Shown: positions 53,052 through 60,919 of the stretch, piece after piece
Position numbering within the stretch: position 1 is the first letter of the stretch
Layout of the letters: each line of letters begins with the position of its first letter
Assembly (NCBI GenBank): GCA_903859715.1
Contig: CAIONS010000056.1
Coordinates: forward strand, 186,001-250,000
Source: an uncultured Opitutia bacterium
Lineage (GTDB): Bacteria; Verrucomicrobiota; Verrucomicrobiia; Opitutales; Opitutaceae
DNA length: 64,000 nt
Reading direction: 5' to 3'
Notes under the pieces: generated by a model
Told to the model about the DNA's origin: nothing
Databases searched by the model: none
What the model saw: the letters and a program-made list of their open reading frames with translations, nothing else
Position numbers and translations under genes: made by a program

Positions 53052-53713
53052 GCGACCAGAACCCCATCGACCCGCGTCAGGAGCAAGCCGGCGCCTCGGA
53101 CGAGAGCCTGCTGGCCGCGCATGAGAAGCTGCTCGGCAAGAAGCCGGAGGACGGTGCGCATTACAAGCTGCTCCCGCTCGCGCTGCTCTTCGTGTTCAGC
53201 GGCCTGATTTTCTACGCCGGCACCTACCTCAATCACTATTCCGGCCACTACGATGCGAGCATCTTCAACGAGAATGCCCATCCCAGCAACGCTGCGGCTG
53301 AGACGGTGAAGATCGACCCGATGGTGCTGGGCAAAAAGAATTTCGAGCTGGTCTGCGCCACCTGCCATCAAGTCACGGGTCTGGGCGTGCCGGGAGTTTA
53401 TCCCCCGCTGGCCGGTTCCGAGTGGGTGAACGGCTCCGAGGAGCGCGTCATTCGCATCGTGATCTACGGCCTCAAGGGCGACGTGAAGGTCGAGGGCACC
53501 AATTATAATGCGGCGGCGATGCCGGTCATCGGCAAGGTCACCGGCTCAGGCTACAACTGGAGCGATGAAAAGATCGCGGCGGTCCTGACGTACGTGCGGG
53601 CTTCGTTCGGCAACAAGGCCCCGGCGATCACCGCCGAGAAGGTGGCCGAGATCCACGCCAAGGAAGGCGACCGCAAGGAGTGGTCGCAGGAAGAGCTGCT
53701 CAAGATCCATTGA
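53048..53713 (+). CDS. Membrane-anchored monoheme cytochrome c, CcoP-like position
   Basis: This 221-residue protein has a soluble N-terminal segment, one helix (~40-60, KLLPLALLFVFSGLIFYAGTY), then a cytochrome c domain with CATCH (C103/C106/H107) in NFELVCATCHQVTGLGVPG, PPLAGSEWV, and Met ligand candidate AAAMPVIGK. It occupies the place of CcoP but has one heme where true CcoP has two, and the PPLAGSEWV segment is typical of monoheme oxidase-linked domains. It is the last gene of the act operon, followed by a terminator at 53734..53761. Confidence 0.88.
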   Translation: MSDQNPIDPRQEQAGASDESLLAAHEKLLGKKPEDGAHYKLLPLALLFVFSGLIFYAGTYLNHYSGHYDASIFNENAHPSNAAAETVKIDPMVLGKKNFELVCATCHQVTGLGVPGVYPPLAGSEWVNGSEERVIRIVIYGLKGDVKVEGTNYNAAAMPVIGKVTGSGYNWSDEKIAAVLTYVRASFGNKAPAITAEKVAEIHAKEGDRKEWSQEELLKIH

Positions 53714-53733
53714 GTTCGCTCGGGTTGATTTCC

Positions 53734-53761
53734 AAGCCGCCCTCCTGAGGGCGGCTTTTTT
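53734..53761 (+). terminator. Rho-independent terminator of the act operon
   Basis: GCCGCCCTC / GAGGGCGGC arms (within 53736..53755, loop CT) form a GC-rich stem followed by a run of six T starting at 53756. It lies 20 bp after the stop of the last cytochrome gene and in the plus orientation, so it ends the actA-to-cytochrome operon. Confidence 0.92.
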
Positions 53762-53794
53762 ATTGGACGCTTTTCCGAAACCCCAATTCGAACC

Positions 53795-53823
53795 GTCATC
53801 CCTTCGGCTTCGCTCAGGATGAC
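53795..53823. repeat. GTCATCC...GGATGAC palindromic repeat
   Basis: GTCATCCCTTCGGCTTCGCT and its continuation CAGGATGAC form a near-perfect 29-bp palindrome (GTCATCC at 53795..53801, GGATGAC at 53817..53823, inner GAAGCCGAAG-like arms). Palindromes of the form GTCATCCTGAGCGAAGC are known as dispersed repeats in many bacterial phyla (recalled knowledge). It lies between two convergent genes. Confidence 0.7.
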
Positions 53824-53828
53824 GGGTG

Positions 53829-53858
53829 AAAAGAAAATGCGGGCACAGGACGTGCCGT
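53829..53858 (-). terminator. Possible terminator after hldD
   Basis: On the minus strand, just after the hldD stop, a short stem CGGCAC / GTGCCCG is followed by CATTTTCTTTT. The stem is only six pairs and the T-run is interrupted, so this is a weak candidate. Confidence 0.4.
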
Positions 53859-53864
53859 ATTTCC

Positions 53865-54863
53865 TTACTCCCCGAGCTTCTTGCCGGGCACGAGGTAGCC
53901 CTGCACGTAATCCTTCACCGCCTCGTTCAGCGGAGTCATCGCCCGGGCGTAGCCCGTGGCGCGCAATTTGGCGACGTCTGCCTGGGTGTAATACTGATAT
54001 TTGCCGCGGAGCACCTCGGGCATCTCGATGAAGTCGATCTTCGGTTCCCGGCCCAACGCGGTGAAAATCGCTCGCGTCAGGGTGAGCCATGTGTTGGCCT
54101 GGCCGGAACCGAGGTTGTAGAGGCCGCCGGCCTGGGGCGCTTTCTCTGCAAAATGCAGGGTCATCTCGATCGCATCCTTCACGTAGAGGAAGTCGCGCAT
54201 CTGCTCGCCATCCTTGAACTCGGGCTTGTGACTTTTGAAGAGCTGCACCCGGCCGGTCGCGAGAATCTGCTGGTAGGCCTTGTTCACGAGCGACCGCATG
54301 TCGGCCTTGTGGTCCTCGTTCGGGCCGAAGACGTTGAAATACTTCACGCCGACAATCTGGCTGAGCCAGCCGTTCTGCTGCGCATACAGGTCGAAGAGGT
54401 GTTTCGAGTAGCCATACATGTTGAGCGGCCGAAGGCGGCCCAGATCATCGCTCCGGTCATCCATTCCCTCGGCACCGTCACCGTAGGTGGCGGCGGAAGA
54501 GGCGTAGATGAAGCGGGCGCCTTGCGTGAGTGACCAGGCGGCGAGCTCCTTCGTGACGTTGTAATTATTGTCGATCAGGTAGCCGGCGTTTTTCTCGGTC
54601 GTCGAGGAGCAGGCCCCGAGATGGAACACGGCCGAGAACTGGCCGAACGCCCCGGGATTGGCCGCCAGCTGACGCCGGAAGGAATCAGCCTCCACATAAT
54701 CCGCGAATTTCAGCGGCGTGAGGTTCTTCCATTTCTCGTCGGACCCCAGCACATCGGTCACCACGATGTTGGTATGGCCGCGTTGATTGAGGGCCCAGAC
54801 CAGGGCGCTGCCGATGAAACCGGCGCCACCGGTGACGAGGATGCGGCCGGAAAGGGTGCTCAT
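53865..54863 (-). CDS. hldD: ADP-L-glycero-D-manno-heptose 6-epimerase
   Basis: This 332-residue extended SDR has cofactor loop GGAGFIGSALV (12-22), HLGACSSTTE (81-90, characteristic of HldD), ASSAATYG (121-128) and Y150/K154 in MYGYSKHLFD. VGVKYFNVFGPNEDHKADM and KDGEQMRDFLYVKD are strongly typical of HldD. It converts ADP-D,D-heptose to ADP-L,D-heptose for the LPS inner core. The window's heptose cassette at 5976..9716 makes the GDP form, so the organism appears to run both nucleotide-heptose branches, sharing the GmhA and GmhB steps or using paralogues. It overlaps the proC start region by four bases. Confidence 0.92.
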   Translation of the reverse strand: MSTLSGRILVTGGAGFIGSALVWALNQRGHTNIVVTDVLGSDEKWKNLTPLKFADYVEADSFRRQLAANPGAFGQFSAVFHLGACSSTTEKNAGYLIDNNYNVTKELAAWSLTQGARFIYASSAATYGDGAEGMDDRSDDLGRLRPLNMYGYSKHLFDLYAQQNGWLSQIVGVKYFNVFGPNEDHKADMRSLVNKAYQQILATGRVQLFKSHKPEFKDGEQMRDFLYVKDAIEMTLHFAEKAPQAGGLYNLGSGQANTWLTLTRAIFTALGREPKIDFIEMPEVLRGKYQYYTQADVAKLRATGYARAMTPLNEAVKDYVQGYLVPGKKLGE

Positions 54864-55666
54864 GAATCCTTGGACATTTCCTCAGACCTCGCCTTGGCGG
54901 CAAGCACGGTTTCGCGCAGTGTGCCGCGAAAATCCCGCGCTTCCATCCGGTTCAGGCCGGCGAGGGTCATGCCCTTGGGCGAGGTGACCTGGCGGCGCAA
55001 TTCCTCGGGATCGGTGCCCGTGCGCGCGAGCAGGCGGGCGGCGCCGAGCACGGTTTCGACGGCGAGGGTTTTCGCCGTTTCCGGGGGCAAGCCCCCGGCC
55101 ACGCCGCCGTCCCGGAGCGCGGCGGCGAACTCGAAGAGAAACGCAGGGCCGCTGGCGCTGACCGCCGCGGCCGTATCCATCAATGCCTCGTCGATCTCAA
55201 TGGCGCGGCCGAGCGCCGCCAGGAGCGTGTCCACCGTGGCGCGATCCGGCGGCGTGAGCGGGGCGAGGCTGCACCACGGGGTCATGCCGGCGCCGATGCG
55301 GGCGGGGGTGTTGGGCATGGCCCAGACGAGGGCGCGGGCCTGCGGGAAGGTCTGCGCGAGACGCGCAGGGCGTTTGCCGGCCAGGACGGAGATGACGAGT
55401 TTGCCGACGGTCAGGGCGGCGAGCTGTGGATCGGCGCCGGCGAGCTGCTGTGGCTTGAACGCGACAACGAGGGTGTCGGCGCTGGCCGTGAGCCCGGCGA
55501 GTGAGGCGGCCAGGGTAATGCCGGTGCGGCGGGCGAGGGTGGCTGCCGTCTGACCGCTACCGCCGAGGCAACTGAGATCGGACGGGCTGACCGTGCCTTG
55601 GGCGAGCAGGCCATCCACCATCGCGGAGGCCATATTCCCGGCACCGAGAAAGGCGAATTTAGGCAT
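54860..55666 (-). CDS. proC: Pyrroline-5-carboxylate reductase
   Basis: The start at the ATG 55664..55666 gives 268 residues beginning FAFLGAGNMASAMVDGLL, the Rossmann loop of ProC; an upstream in-frame start at 55714 lies inside the preceding gene. LVVAFKPQQLA, VISVLAGK, RALVWAMPNTPARIGAGMTP and SASGPAFLFEFAAAL are family landmarks, the last two being the PNxP and SGSGPAY-like motifs. It reduces pyrroline-5-carboxylate to proline with NAD(P)H. It overlaps the upstream receiver-kinase gene by eight bases. Confidence 0.93.
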   Translation of the reverse strand: MPKFAFLGAGNMASAMVDGLLAQGTVSPSDLSCLGGSGQTAATLARRTGITLAASLAGLTASADTLVVAFKPQQLAGADPQLAALTVGKLVISVLAGKRPARLAQTFPQARALVWAMPNTPARIGAGMTPWCSLAPLTPPDRATVDTLLAALGRAIEIDEALMDTAAAVSASGPAFLFEFAAALRDGGVAGGLPPETAKTLAVETVLGAARLLARTGTDPEELRRQVTSPKGMTLAGLNRMEARDFRGTLRETVLAAKARSEEMSKDS

Positions 55667-56789
55667 CGCCGATTCTGCGCATTCTCTGCTCGAGCGGGTG
55701 GAGGAGCGTGGCACTCGCGCCGCCGCCGTCGCGGTCGGTGAGGGTCACTTCGCCATCCAGGTTGCGCAGCGCATGCCGCGCGATGGTCAGGCCCATGCCC
55801 ACGCCGACCGTATGCTTGGAGCTGATGAAAGGTTCAAACACGCGGTCGCGGATTTCCGCGTCGACGCCGCGGCCCTGGTCATCGATGCGGATCTGGAGGA
55901 ACCGGCGGTTGCCGGATCTTTCCACGACCTCGGTGTTGATCGAAATCGGCCGGGTGGTGGCGTCGGCGGCGTAGGCTTCCCAGGCGTTGATCAGGACCTT
56001 GGCCACCACTTCCTCGAAGATCTCGTAGTTCGTATCGAACGAAAAATCGCCGAGCGGATTGTTGATGGTCACCGGAGCAGTGAGGTTGTTCTCGATGTGG
56101 AAGCGCAGGACGCTGCCCTCGAGGAGGCGCTGCAGGTTGCCCTTGGCGAGGGGCGGGTTTGTCTTCACCAGCAGCAGGCTGAGCTGCTTGATGATCGAGA
56201 CGATGCGCCCGATGGCCTCCTCGACATGGTGGGCATTCTTTTTCACCTGCTCCGGCTTGTCGTAGTAGGCCTTGATGAGATCGAGGTGCCCCATCACGAC
56301 GCCGAGAAGATTATTGAGATTGTGGGCGATGCCCTGGGTCACAGCGCCGATGGTCGAGGCGCGGCGGGCGTCCACGAGCCGGCGCTGCAGGTCCAGCATC
56401 TCGCGGTTGATCGAGACGAAGCGAAGCTGCGTCTGGACACGGGCGAGGGTTTCGTCGAGATCGATGGGCTTGGTGATGTAATCGACCGCGCCGACATTGA
56501 GGCCCTCGATCTTGCCTTCCTTCGACGTGCGAGCAGTGACGAAAATTACGGGAATGGAACGGGTGTCATCCGAGGCCTGCAGGCGCTGGCAGACCTCGAT
56601 GCCGTCCATGTCGGGCATCATTACGTCGAGGAGAATCAGGTCGGGCTTGTCCTTCCGGACCATGTCCATGGCCTCGATGCCGCTGTAGGCCGCCATCACG
56701 CGCATGCCCTCACGCTCCAATTTGCGCTTGAGCAGCTGGACGTTGATGGGCTGATCGTCGACGATCAGGATAGTGGGGGCGGCACTCAT
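55659..56789 (-). CDS. Receiver domain-histidine kinase protein
   Basis: This 376-residue protein has an N-terminal CheY-like receiver (ILIVDDQPINVQLLKRKLE; phospho-acceptor D55 in LILLDVMMPD; K107 in YITKPID), then a kinase region: dimerisation helix with H156 in TQGIAHNLNNLLG, and an ATPase domain with N-box VLINAWEAY, G1 RIDDQGRGVD and G2 GVGMGLTIARHAL. The receiver precedes the kinase, so an upstream kinase may act on D55 and tune this kinase. No membrane helix or sensor domain is visible. Input and output are unknown; the proC and folD neighbours give no clear clue. Confidence 0.88.
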   Translation of the reverse strand: MSAAPTILIVDDQPINVQLLKRKLEREGMRVMAAYSGIEAMDMVRKDKPDLILLDVMMPDMDGIEVCQRLQASDDTRSIPVIFVTARTSKEGKIEGLNVGAVDYITKPIDLDETLARVQTQLRFVSINREMLDLQRRLVDARRASTIGAVTQGIAHNLNNLLGVVMGHLDLIKAYYDKPEQVKKNAHHVEEAIGRIVSIIKQLSLLLVKTNPPLAKGNLQRLLEGSVLRFHIENNLTAPVTINNPLGDFSFDTNYEIFEEVVAKVLINAWEAYAADATTRPISINTEVVERSGNRRFLQIRIDDQGRGVDAEIRDRVFEPFISSKHTVGVGMGLTIARHALRNLDGEVTLTDRDGGGASATLLHPLEQRMRRIGDA

Positions 56790-56828
56790 TTCCCGGTGAG
56801 CAAAACGACTGCGGGGCCGGAGCGCAAG

Positions 56829-57704
56829 CTACTGCGCAGTGTGCAGGCGGAAGGCCTTGACCGTGTTTTTCATCAACATGGCGACCGTCATGGGGCCGAC
56901 GCCGCCCGGGACCGGGGTGATTTTGCTGGCGAGAAGCGACACTGAAGGGAAGTGCACATCCCCGGTGAGACGATACCCGGTCTTCCGGGTCGGATCCGGC
57001 ACGCGGTTGATGCCGACGTCGATCACCACGGCACCCGGCTTGACCATGTCGGCCGTGACGAACTCGGCGCGACCGATGGCGGCGATGAGCACATCGGCCT
57101 GCCGGGTGTAGGCCGGCAGGTTGGTGGTACCGGAGTGGCAGACGGTCACGGTACCGTTGGCGCCGGCTTTTTTCTGGAGCGCGAGCAGGGCGACGGGTTT
57201 GCCCACGAGCAGGCTGCGGCCGAGCACGACGACATGTTTGCCCTTCAAATCCACGCCGCTGCGCGCCAGCAGTTCCATGATCCCGAGCGGCGTGCAGGAC
57301 ACAAAGCCGCTGTCATCGTCCTGGGCGACCTTGCCGAGATTCATGGTGCCGAGGCCGTCGACGTCCTTGTCGGGGGAAAGGCGCCGGAAGATTTTCAGTT
57401 CATCGAGCTGACGCGGCATGGGCGATTGGACCAAAATCGCGTCGACCGCCGGGTCGGCGTTGAGCTGGTCGATGATTCCTTCGAGTGCGGCCTGCGTGAT
57501 ATCGGCCGGGGGCAGAATGACCCGCCCGGCAATGCCGACCTCGGCGGCGGTCTTCTCCTTCTTCTTCACGTAGGAGACCGAGGCGGGATCCTCGCCGACG
57601 CGGACCAAGGCGATGCAGGGCTGGCGGCCGGTGAGTCCGGCGACCTCGGCCTTGAGTTCGGCGATGATGGCGGCGGCTACCTGGTTTCCGTCGATGAGTT
57701 CCAT
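56829..57704 (-). CDS. folD: Methylenetetrahydrofolate dehydrogenase/cyclohydrolase
   Basis: From the ATG at 57702..57704 the protein is 291 residues. FolD features include [20 protein letters not shown] (catalytic K49 after Y45), [45 protein letters not shown] as the NADP loop, and [19 protein letters not shown] at the C-terminus. It interconverts methylene-, methenyl- and formyl-tetrahydrofolate in the cytoplasm. In most FolD proteins the second signature reads GRSxxVGxP; here it is GRSLLVGKP, a normal variant. Confidence 0.95.
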   Translation of the reverse strand: MELIDGNQVAAAIIAELKAEVAGLTGRQPCIALVRVGEDPASVSYVKKKEKTAAEVGIAGRVILPPADITQAALEGIIDQLNADPAVDAILVQSPMPRQLDELKIFRRLSPDKDVDGLGTMNLGKVAQDDDSGFVSCTPLGIMELLARSGVDLKGKHVVVLGRSLLVGKPVALLALQKKAGANGTVTVCHSGTTNLPAYTRQADVLIAAIGRAEFVTADMVKPGAVVIDVGINRVPDPTRKTGYRLTGDVHFPSVSLLASKITPVPGGVGPMTVAMLMKNTVKAFRLHTAQ

Positions 57705-57710
57705 GAGGCG

Positions 57711-57744
57711 AAAAGAAAGGCCGGCCATCGGGTGATGGCCGGCC
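57711..57744 (-). terminator. Rho-independent terminator after the SH3-like gene
   Basis: On the minus strand, GGCCGGCCATC / GATGGCCGGCC perfect 11-bp arms (57719..57729 and 57734..57744, 4-base loop) are followed by TTTCTTTT (57711..57718). It lies 12 bp beyond the SH3-like gene and 7 bp before the folD start, so it stops upstream transcription before folD or acts as a regulated leader. Confidence 0.85.
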
Positions 57745-57755
57745 GGGAGAAAAGA

Positions 57756-58574
57756 TTACCTCAGTTGCAGGCTTTCGACCTCGATCACGATGTCCTTGGT
57801 GCCCGGCACGGACTTGCCGGATCCGTAGACGACGACGACGTGGCCGATGTACTTGTCGATCTGCTCGGTGAGCAGAAGCTTGCTGATGTCGACGTACGCG
57901 TAGCGGTCGCCGGAGTCATCGGCGAGCGCCCAGTCGTAGGGCCGGCGCGGCTTGAATGCACTGCGGGTGGAAACGAATTTCCCTTGGAACAGCCGCGGCA
58001 GCGTGCTCGAGCCGCCATCGCCGAGATTGACCATCGGCGCAGGCCGGCCGGCGGTGGTGACGCCATAGGCGACCGGGGTGACCGGCGAGGGATCGAGGGG
58101 CGCGCTCGCGGCGGACGTGGCAGCGGCGGTGGCGATCGGCGGGAGATAGCCGGGAGTGCCGCCGATATGGATGTAGCCGGTCAGTTTTTTCTGGAGACGG
58201 ATCTGGGTCCACTTGCCGTGCAACCCGGTGATGTCGGTCTTGTCGGCCAGCTCGATTTTCGTCAGTTCCGCGGCCCCGATCTTGGGAGCGGCATAAACGG
58301 ACGCGCCAATGCGGGCGTCCAGGTTCTTCATGATGTCGCCATTCTTCACGTACCCGTCGAAGGGGCCGGCGAGTTCGACGGCCAGCCAGCCGGCGGGCGT
58401 AGTGGCGAGGGCGCCGGGGGCCACGACGGGCTCGCTGCCCGCATTGAGCACGGCGAGGGTGGGCGACGATTCGTCGGGCTGGGTGTGGACGGCGGTGGTC
58501 GCGTTCAGGGGCGCGGCGACCGCGGGGAGGGCGGTGGCAAGCAACAGGGCGGCGAGACGGAGGTTAGTCTTCAT
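57756..58574 (-). CDS. Exported SH3-like domain protein
   Basis: From the ATG at 58572..58574 the protein is 272 residues with a signal peptide (LRLAALLLATALPAVAAP). A bacterial SH3-like region covers ~28-90 (TAVHTQPDESSPTLAVLNAG, GWLAVELAGPFDGYV), and another near 100-150 (ASVYAAPKIGAAELTKIE, WTQIRLQKKLTGYIHIGG). The last ~80 residues form a separate small domain (LFQGKFVSTR to IVIEVESLQLR). Such proteins bind peptidoglycan or other periplasmic ligands; the specific role is unknown. It overlaps the end of the pseudouridine synthase gene by 11 bases. Confidence 0.75.
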   Translation of the reverse strand: MKTNLRLAALLLATALPAVAAPLNATTAVHTQPDESSPTLAVLNAGSEPVVAPGALATTPAGWLAVELAGPFDGYVKNGDIMKNLDARIGASVYAAPKIGAAELTKIELADKTDITGLHGKWTQIRLQKKLTGYIHIGGTPGYLPPIATAAATSAASAPLDPSPVTPVAYGVTTAGRPAPMVNLGDGGSSTLPRLFQGKFVSTRSAFKPRRPYDWALADDSGDRYAYVDISKLLLTEQIDKYIGHVVVVYGSGKSVPGTKDIVIEVESLQLR

Positions 58575-59364
58575 TGTCAAAATCAGGCGGAGTGGCGGAG
58601 GCTTCGAGCGCCGCATGCGGTGTGCGCGGCGACTGAAACAGCAGTTCGATCTCCTTGGTAGAAAGTTGTTTCATGGCGTGCAACGGGATTCCTTTCAGCC
58701 GCAACGCCCCGATCTGGTAGCGGCGGAGGCGCTTCACGTCGTACCCGAGGGTCGTGAATAGCAGGCGGATCTCGCGCTTCTTGCCATGGTGCATGTGCAC
58801 ATCGAGATGAGTCGACCCGTTGCCGGCGCCGGGGTTGACGAGCGCGGCGCGTTCGACCTTGAGGCGCTCGCCTTCCAGTACGATGCCCTTCACCAGCAGG
58901 GGCAAGCGGCCGGCGGGGAAGGGTTGCTTGAGGATGACGTAGTAGCGCTTCACGACCACGTTGGACGGGTGCATGAGGCGGTGGGCCAGATCGCCGTCGG
59001 TGGTCAGAATGACGAGGCCCTCGCTGTCCATGTCGAGCCGGCCGGCGCAGAAGAAGCGGTACTTGGCGAACTCGCGCGGGAGCACACTGAAGATGGTGTC
59101 GGCGTGGTGCGGGTCGTCGTTGGAGCAGAGGAGCCCGCGGGGCTTGTTCATGGCGAGCGTGATGCGCGGCTGCGCGACGGTGCGCACGGACTTGCCGCTG
59201 ACCGTGACCTTGTCGACGCCGGGGGAGATTTTCTGGCCGAGCGCGGCCTTCTTCCCGTTCACCCAGACCTCGCCCTGCGCAATGAGTGCCTCGGCGGAAC
59301 GCCGGGAGCACACGCCGGCGTCGGCGATGTATTTTTGCAGGCGGATGGGTTCGGCGGTGCTCAT
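58564..59364 (-). CDS. rRNA pseudouridine synthase (RsuA/RluB family)
   Basis: This 266-residue protein has an N-terminal S4 RNA-binding domain (IRLQKYIADAGVCSRRSAEA, IAQGEVWVNGKKA) and a catalytic domain with D111 in FFCAGRLDMDSEGLVILTTDG. LAMNKPRGLLCS and RKREIRLLF-like KKREIRLLFTTLGYDVKRLRR match the family. It isomerises a uridine in rRNA; RluB- and RsuA-type targets cannot be separated by eye. A short acidic C-terminal tail (PPDFDNED) follows the domain. Confidence 0.92.
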   Translation of the reverse strand: MSTAEPIRLQKYIADAGVCSRRSAEALIAQGEVWVNGKKAALGQKISPGVDKVTVSGKSVRTVAQPRITLAMNKPRGLLCSNDDPHHADTIFSVLPREFAKYRFFCAGRLDMDSEGLVILTTDGDLAHRLMHPSNVVVKRYYVILKQPFPAGRLPLLVKGIVLEGERLKVERAALVNPGAGNGSTHLDVHMHHGKKREIRLLFTTLGYDVKRLRRYQIGALRLKGIPLHAMKQLSTKEIELLFQSPRTPHAALEASATPPDFDNED

Positions 59365-59661
59365 GAAAGTCGGGCCAGTTGGCGGAAGATTTCAAGTCGT
59401 AGCAAGCCTGCGACCGGAAGTTTGCCACAAAAAGGCACAAGGGCCTTGGGGCTGCGAAAGAGCCTCCATTGCGCCTATAGGCGCGCGAGAGATCCGGGCC
59501 GGAGCCCCAGAAATTCTTGTGCCTCTTTGTGGCCAACCTCCGTGGCTTGGCCTTCGTGAGCTTCGTACTCTTCGTGGTGAAATCGAAATCGTGACCTCAC
59601 CGGTTGGCAGCGCAGTGGTGGACGAAACCGTGCTTGCCAGCGCGGATGGCGCGCCGTTTTC
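59365..59661. other. Intergenic region with CACAAAAAGG and CACGAAG inverted repeats
   Basis: Between the divergent pseudouridine synthase and flavoreductase genes lies an imperfect inverted repeat: TTGCCACAAAAAGGCACAAG (59422..59441) pairs with CTTGTGCCTCTTTGTGGCCA (59516..59535), with a second inner pair around GGGGCT / AGCCCC. CTTCGTGAGCTTCGTACTCT followed by TCGTGGTGAAA ends near 59582 and resembles the right arm of the repeat at 39627..39653. No gene is evident; both divergent promoters must lie here. Confidence 0.65.
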
Positions 59662-60843
59662 ATGCGCTCAGCCATGTCTGCTGTCGTTGACGCCTCCGCC
59701 TACTCGAAAGACCACCCGTTTCCCGCCCGCGTGACGGAAAGCCGGCTGTTGAACAAGCCCGGCTCCGCCAAGGAGACCCGGCACTTCGCCGTCGGCCTCG
59801 CGGGCAGCGGCCTGCATTACAAGGCGGGCGATTCTCTGGGCGTGTTTGCCGAGAACCGGCCGTCGGACGTCGCGGAGATCCTGACGCTGCTCGGGGCGAC
59901 CGGCGACGAGCCGGTCTCGCCGGCGATGCTCCGGCTGCCGGCGCCGCTGCCCCTCCGCGAAGTGCTGGCCTCGCGGGTGGCGCTCGCCGGCCCGACGCGG
60001 AAGCTCATCGAAACCCTCGCGGGCAAGGCGACCAACGCCGACGAGCAGGCCAGGCTCGCGGGCTTGCTCCTGCCGGAGTCGAAGGAAGTACTCACGGCCT
60101 ACCTCGACGACCGCGAATATGTCGACCTGCTGGCGGAATTTCCCAGCGCGAAGCTCACCCCGCAGGAATTGACGGACCACATGCGGAAACTCATGCCGCG
60201 GCTTTATTCGATCGCCTCGTCGCCGAAGGTTTATCCCAACGAGATCCATCTCACGGTCGCGGTGGTGCGCTATGAAACCAACCACCGCGAGCGGGTGGGG
60301 GTCTGCACGACATTCCTGGCGGACCGCGTGCAGGTCGGCACGACGCCGGTGCCGGTGTTTGTGTCGCACTCCCATTTCGGGCTGCCGGAGGACGGCACGA
60401 AGGATGTCATCATGGTCGGGCCGGGCACGGGGATCGCGCCCTTCCGGGCGTTTGTGCAGGACCGGGTGGCGAGCGGCGCGACGGGCCGCAACTGGGTCTT
60501 TTTCGGCGACCAGCATCGCGCGACGGATTTCCTCTATGAGGAGGACTGGAACCACTGGCTCGCGCAGGGGCAGGTGGCGCGGCTCGACACGGCTTTTTCC
60601 CGGGATCAGACGATGAAGGTCTACGTGCAGGACAAGATGCGTGAAAACGCCGCCGAGCTCTGGTCGTGGATTCAGGGCGGCGCTTATTTTTATGTGTGCG
60701 GCGACGCCAAGCGGATGGCCAAGGATGTGGACACGGCGTTGCTGGACATCATCGCGCAGCAGGGCGGCCTCGCGGCGCCGGCGGCGGCGGACTACGTGAA
60801 GCAGTTGAAAAAGGACAAGCGCTACCAGCGCGACGTTTACTGA
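59662..60843 (+). CDS. Sulfite reductase-type flavoprotein reductase lacking the FMN domain
   Basis: This 393-residue protein (an ATG four codons in, at 59674, is an alternative) has the FNR-like part of CysJ/cytochrome P450 reductase. It starts with an FAD-binding connection domain (YKAGDSLGVFAENRPSDVAEIL), FAD motif PRLYSIASSP, VGVCTTFL, NADPH motifs VGPGTGIAPFRAFVQDR and FFGDQHRATDFLYEE, and YFYVCGDAKRMAKDVDTALL. The C-terminus ends KDKRYQRDVY. The N-terminal flavodoxin (FMN) domain of full CysJ is absent, so electrons must leave directly from FAD or through a separate protein. Automatic annotation will probably call it sulfite reductase subunit alpha. No sulfite reductase hemoprotein gene is adjacent. 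Confidence 0.88.
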   Translation: MRSAMSAVVDASAYSKDHPFPARVTESRLLNKPGSAKETRHFAVGLAGSGLHYKAGDSLGVFAENRPSDVAEILTLLGATGDEPVSPAMLRLPAPLPLREVLASRVALAGPTRKLIETLAGKATNADEQARLAGLLLPESKEVLTAYLDDREYVDLLAEFPSAKLTPQELTDHMRKLMPRLYSIASSPKVYPNEIHLTVAVVRYETNHRERVGVCTTFLADRVQVGTTPVPVFVSHSHFGLPEDGTKDVIMVGPGTGIAPFRAFVQDRVASGATGRNWVFFGDQHRATDFLYEEDWNHWLAQGQVARLDTAFSRDQTMKVYVQDKMRENAAELWSWIQGGAYFYVCGDAKRMAKDVDTALLDIIAQQGGLAAPAAADYVKQLKKDKRYQRDVY

Positions 60844-60919
60844 CCCGGCATTTCAGGATGGAGCCGAGAAAGGGGTTCCCTTCCTCCCGCCGATCTCTTC
60901 ATACTTTTCCTCTCCAATC

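Noticed and set aside
50998-53713. Annotation of the last three genes of the act operon as a functional cbb3 cytochrome oxidase.
   Set aside because: The subunit I homologue lacks five of six metal-ligand histidines and the cross-linked tyrosine by eye alignment, and the third protein has one heme motif, not two.
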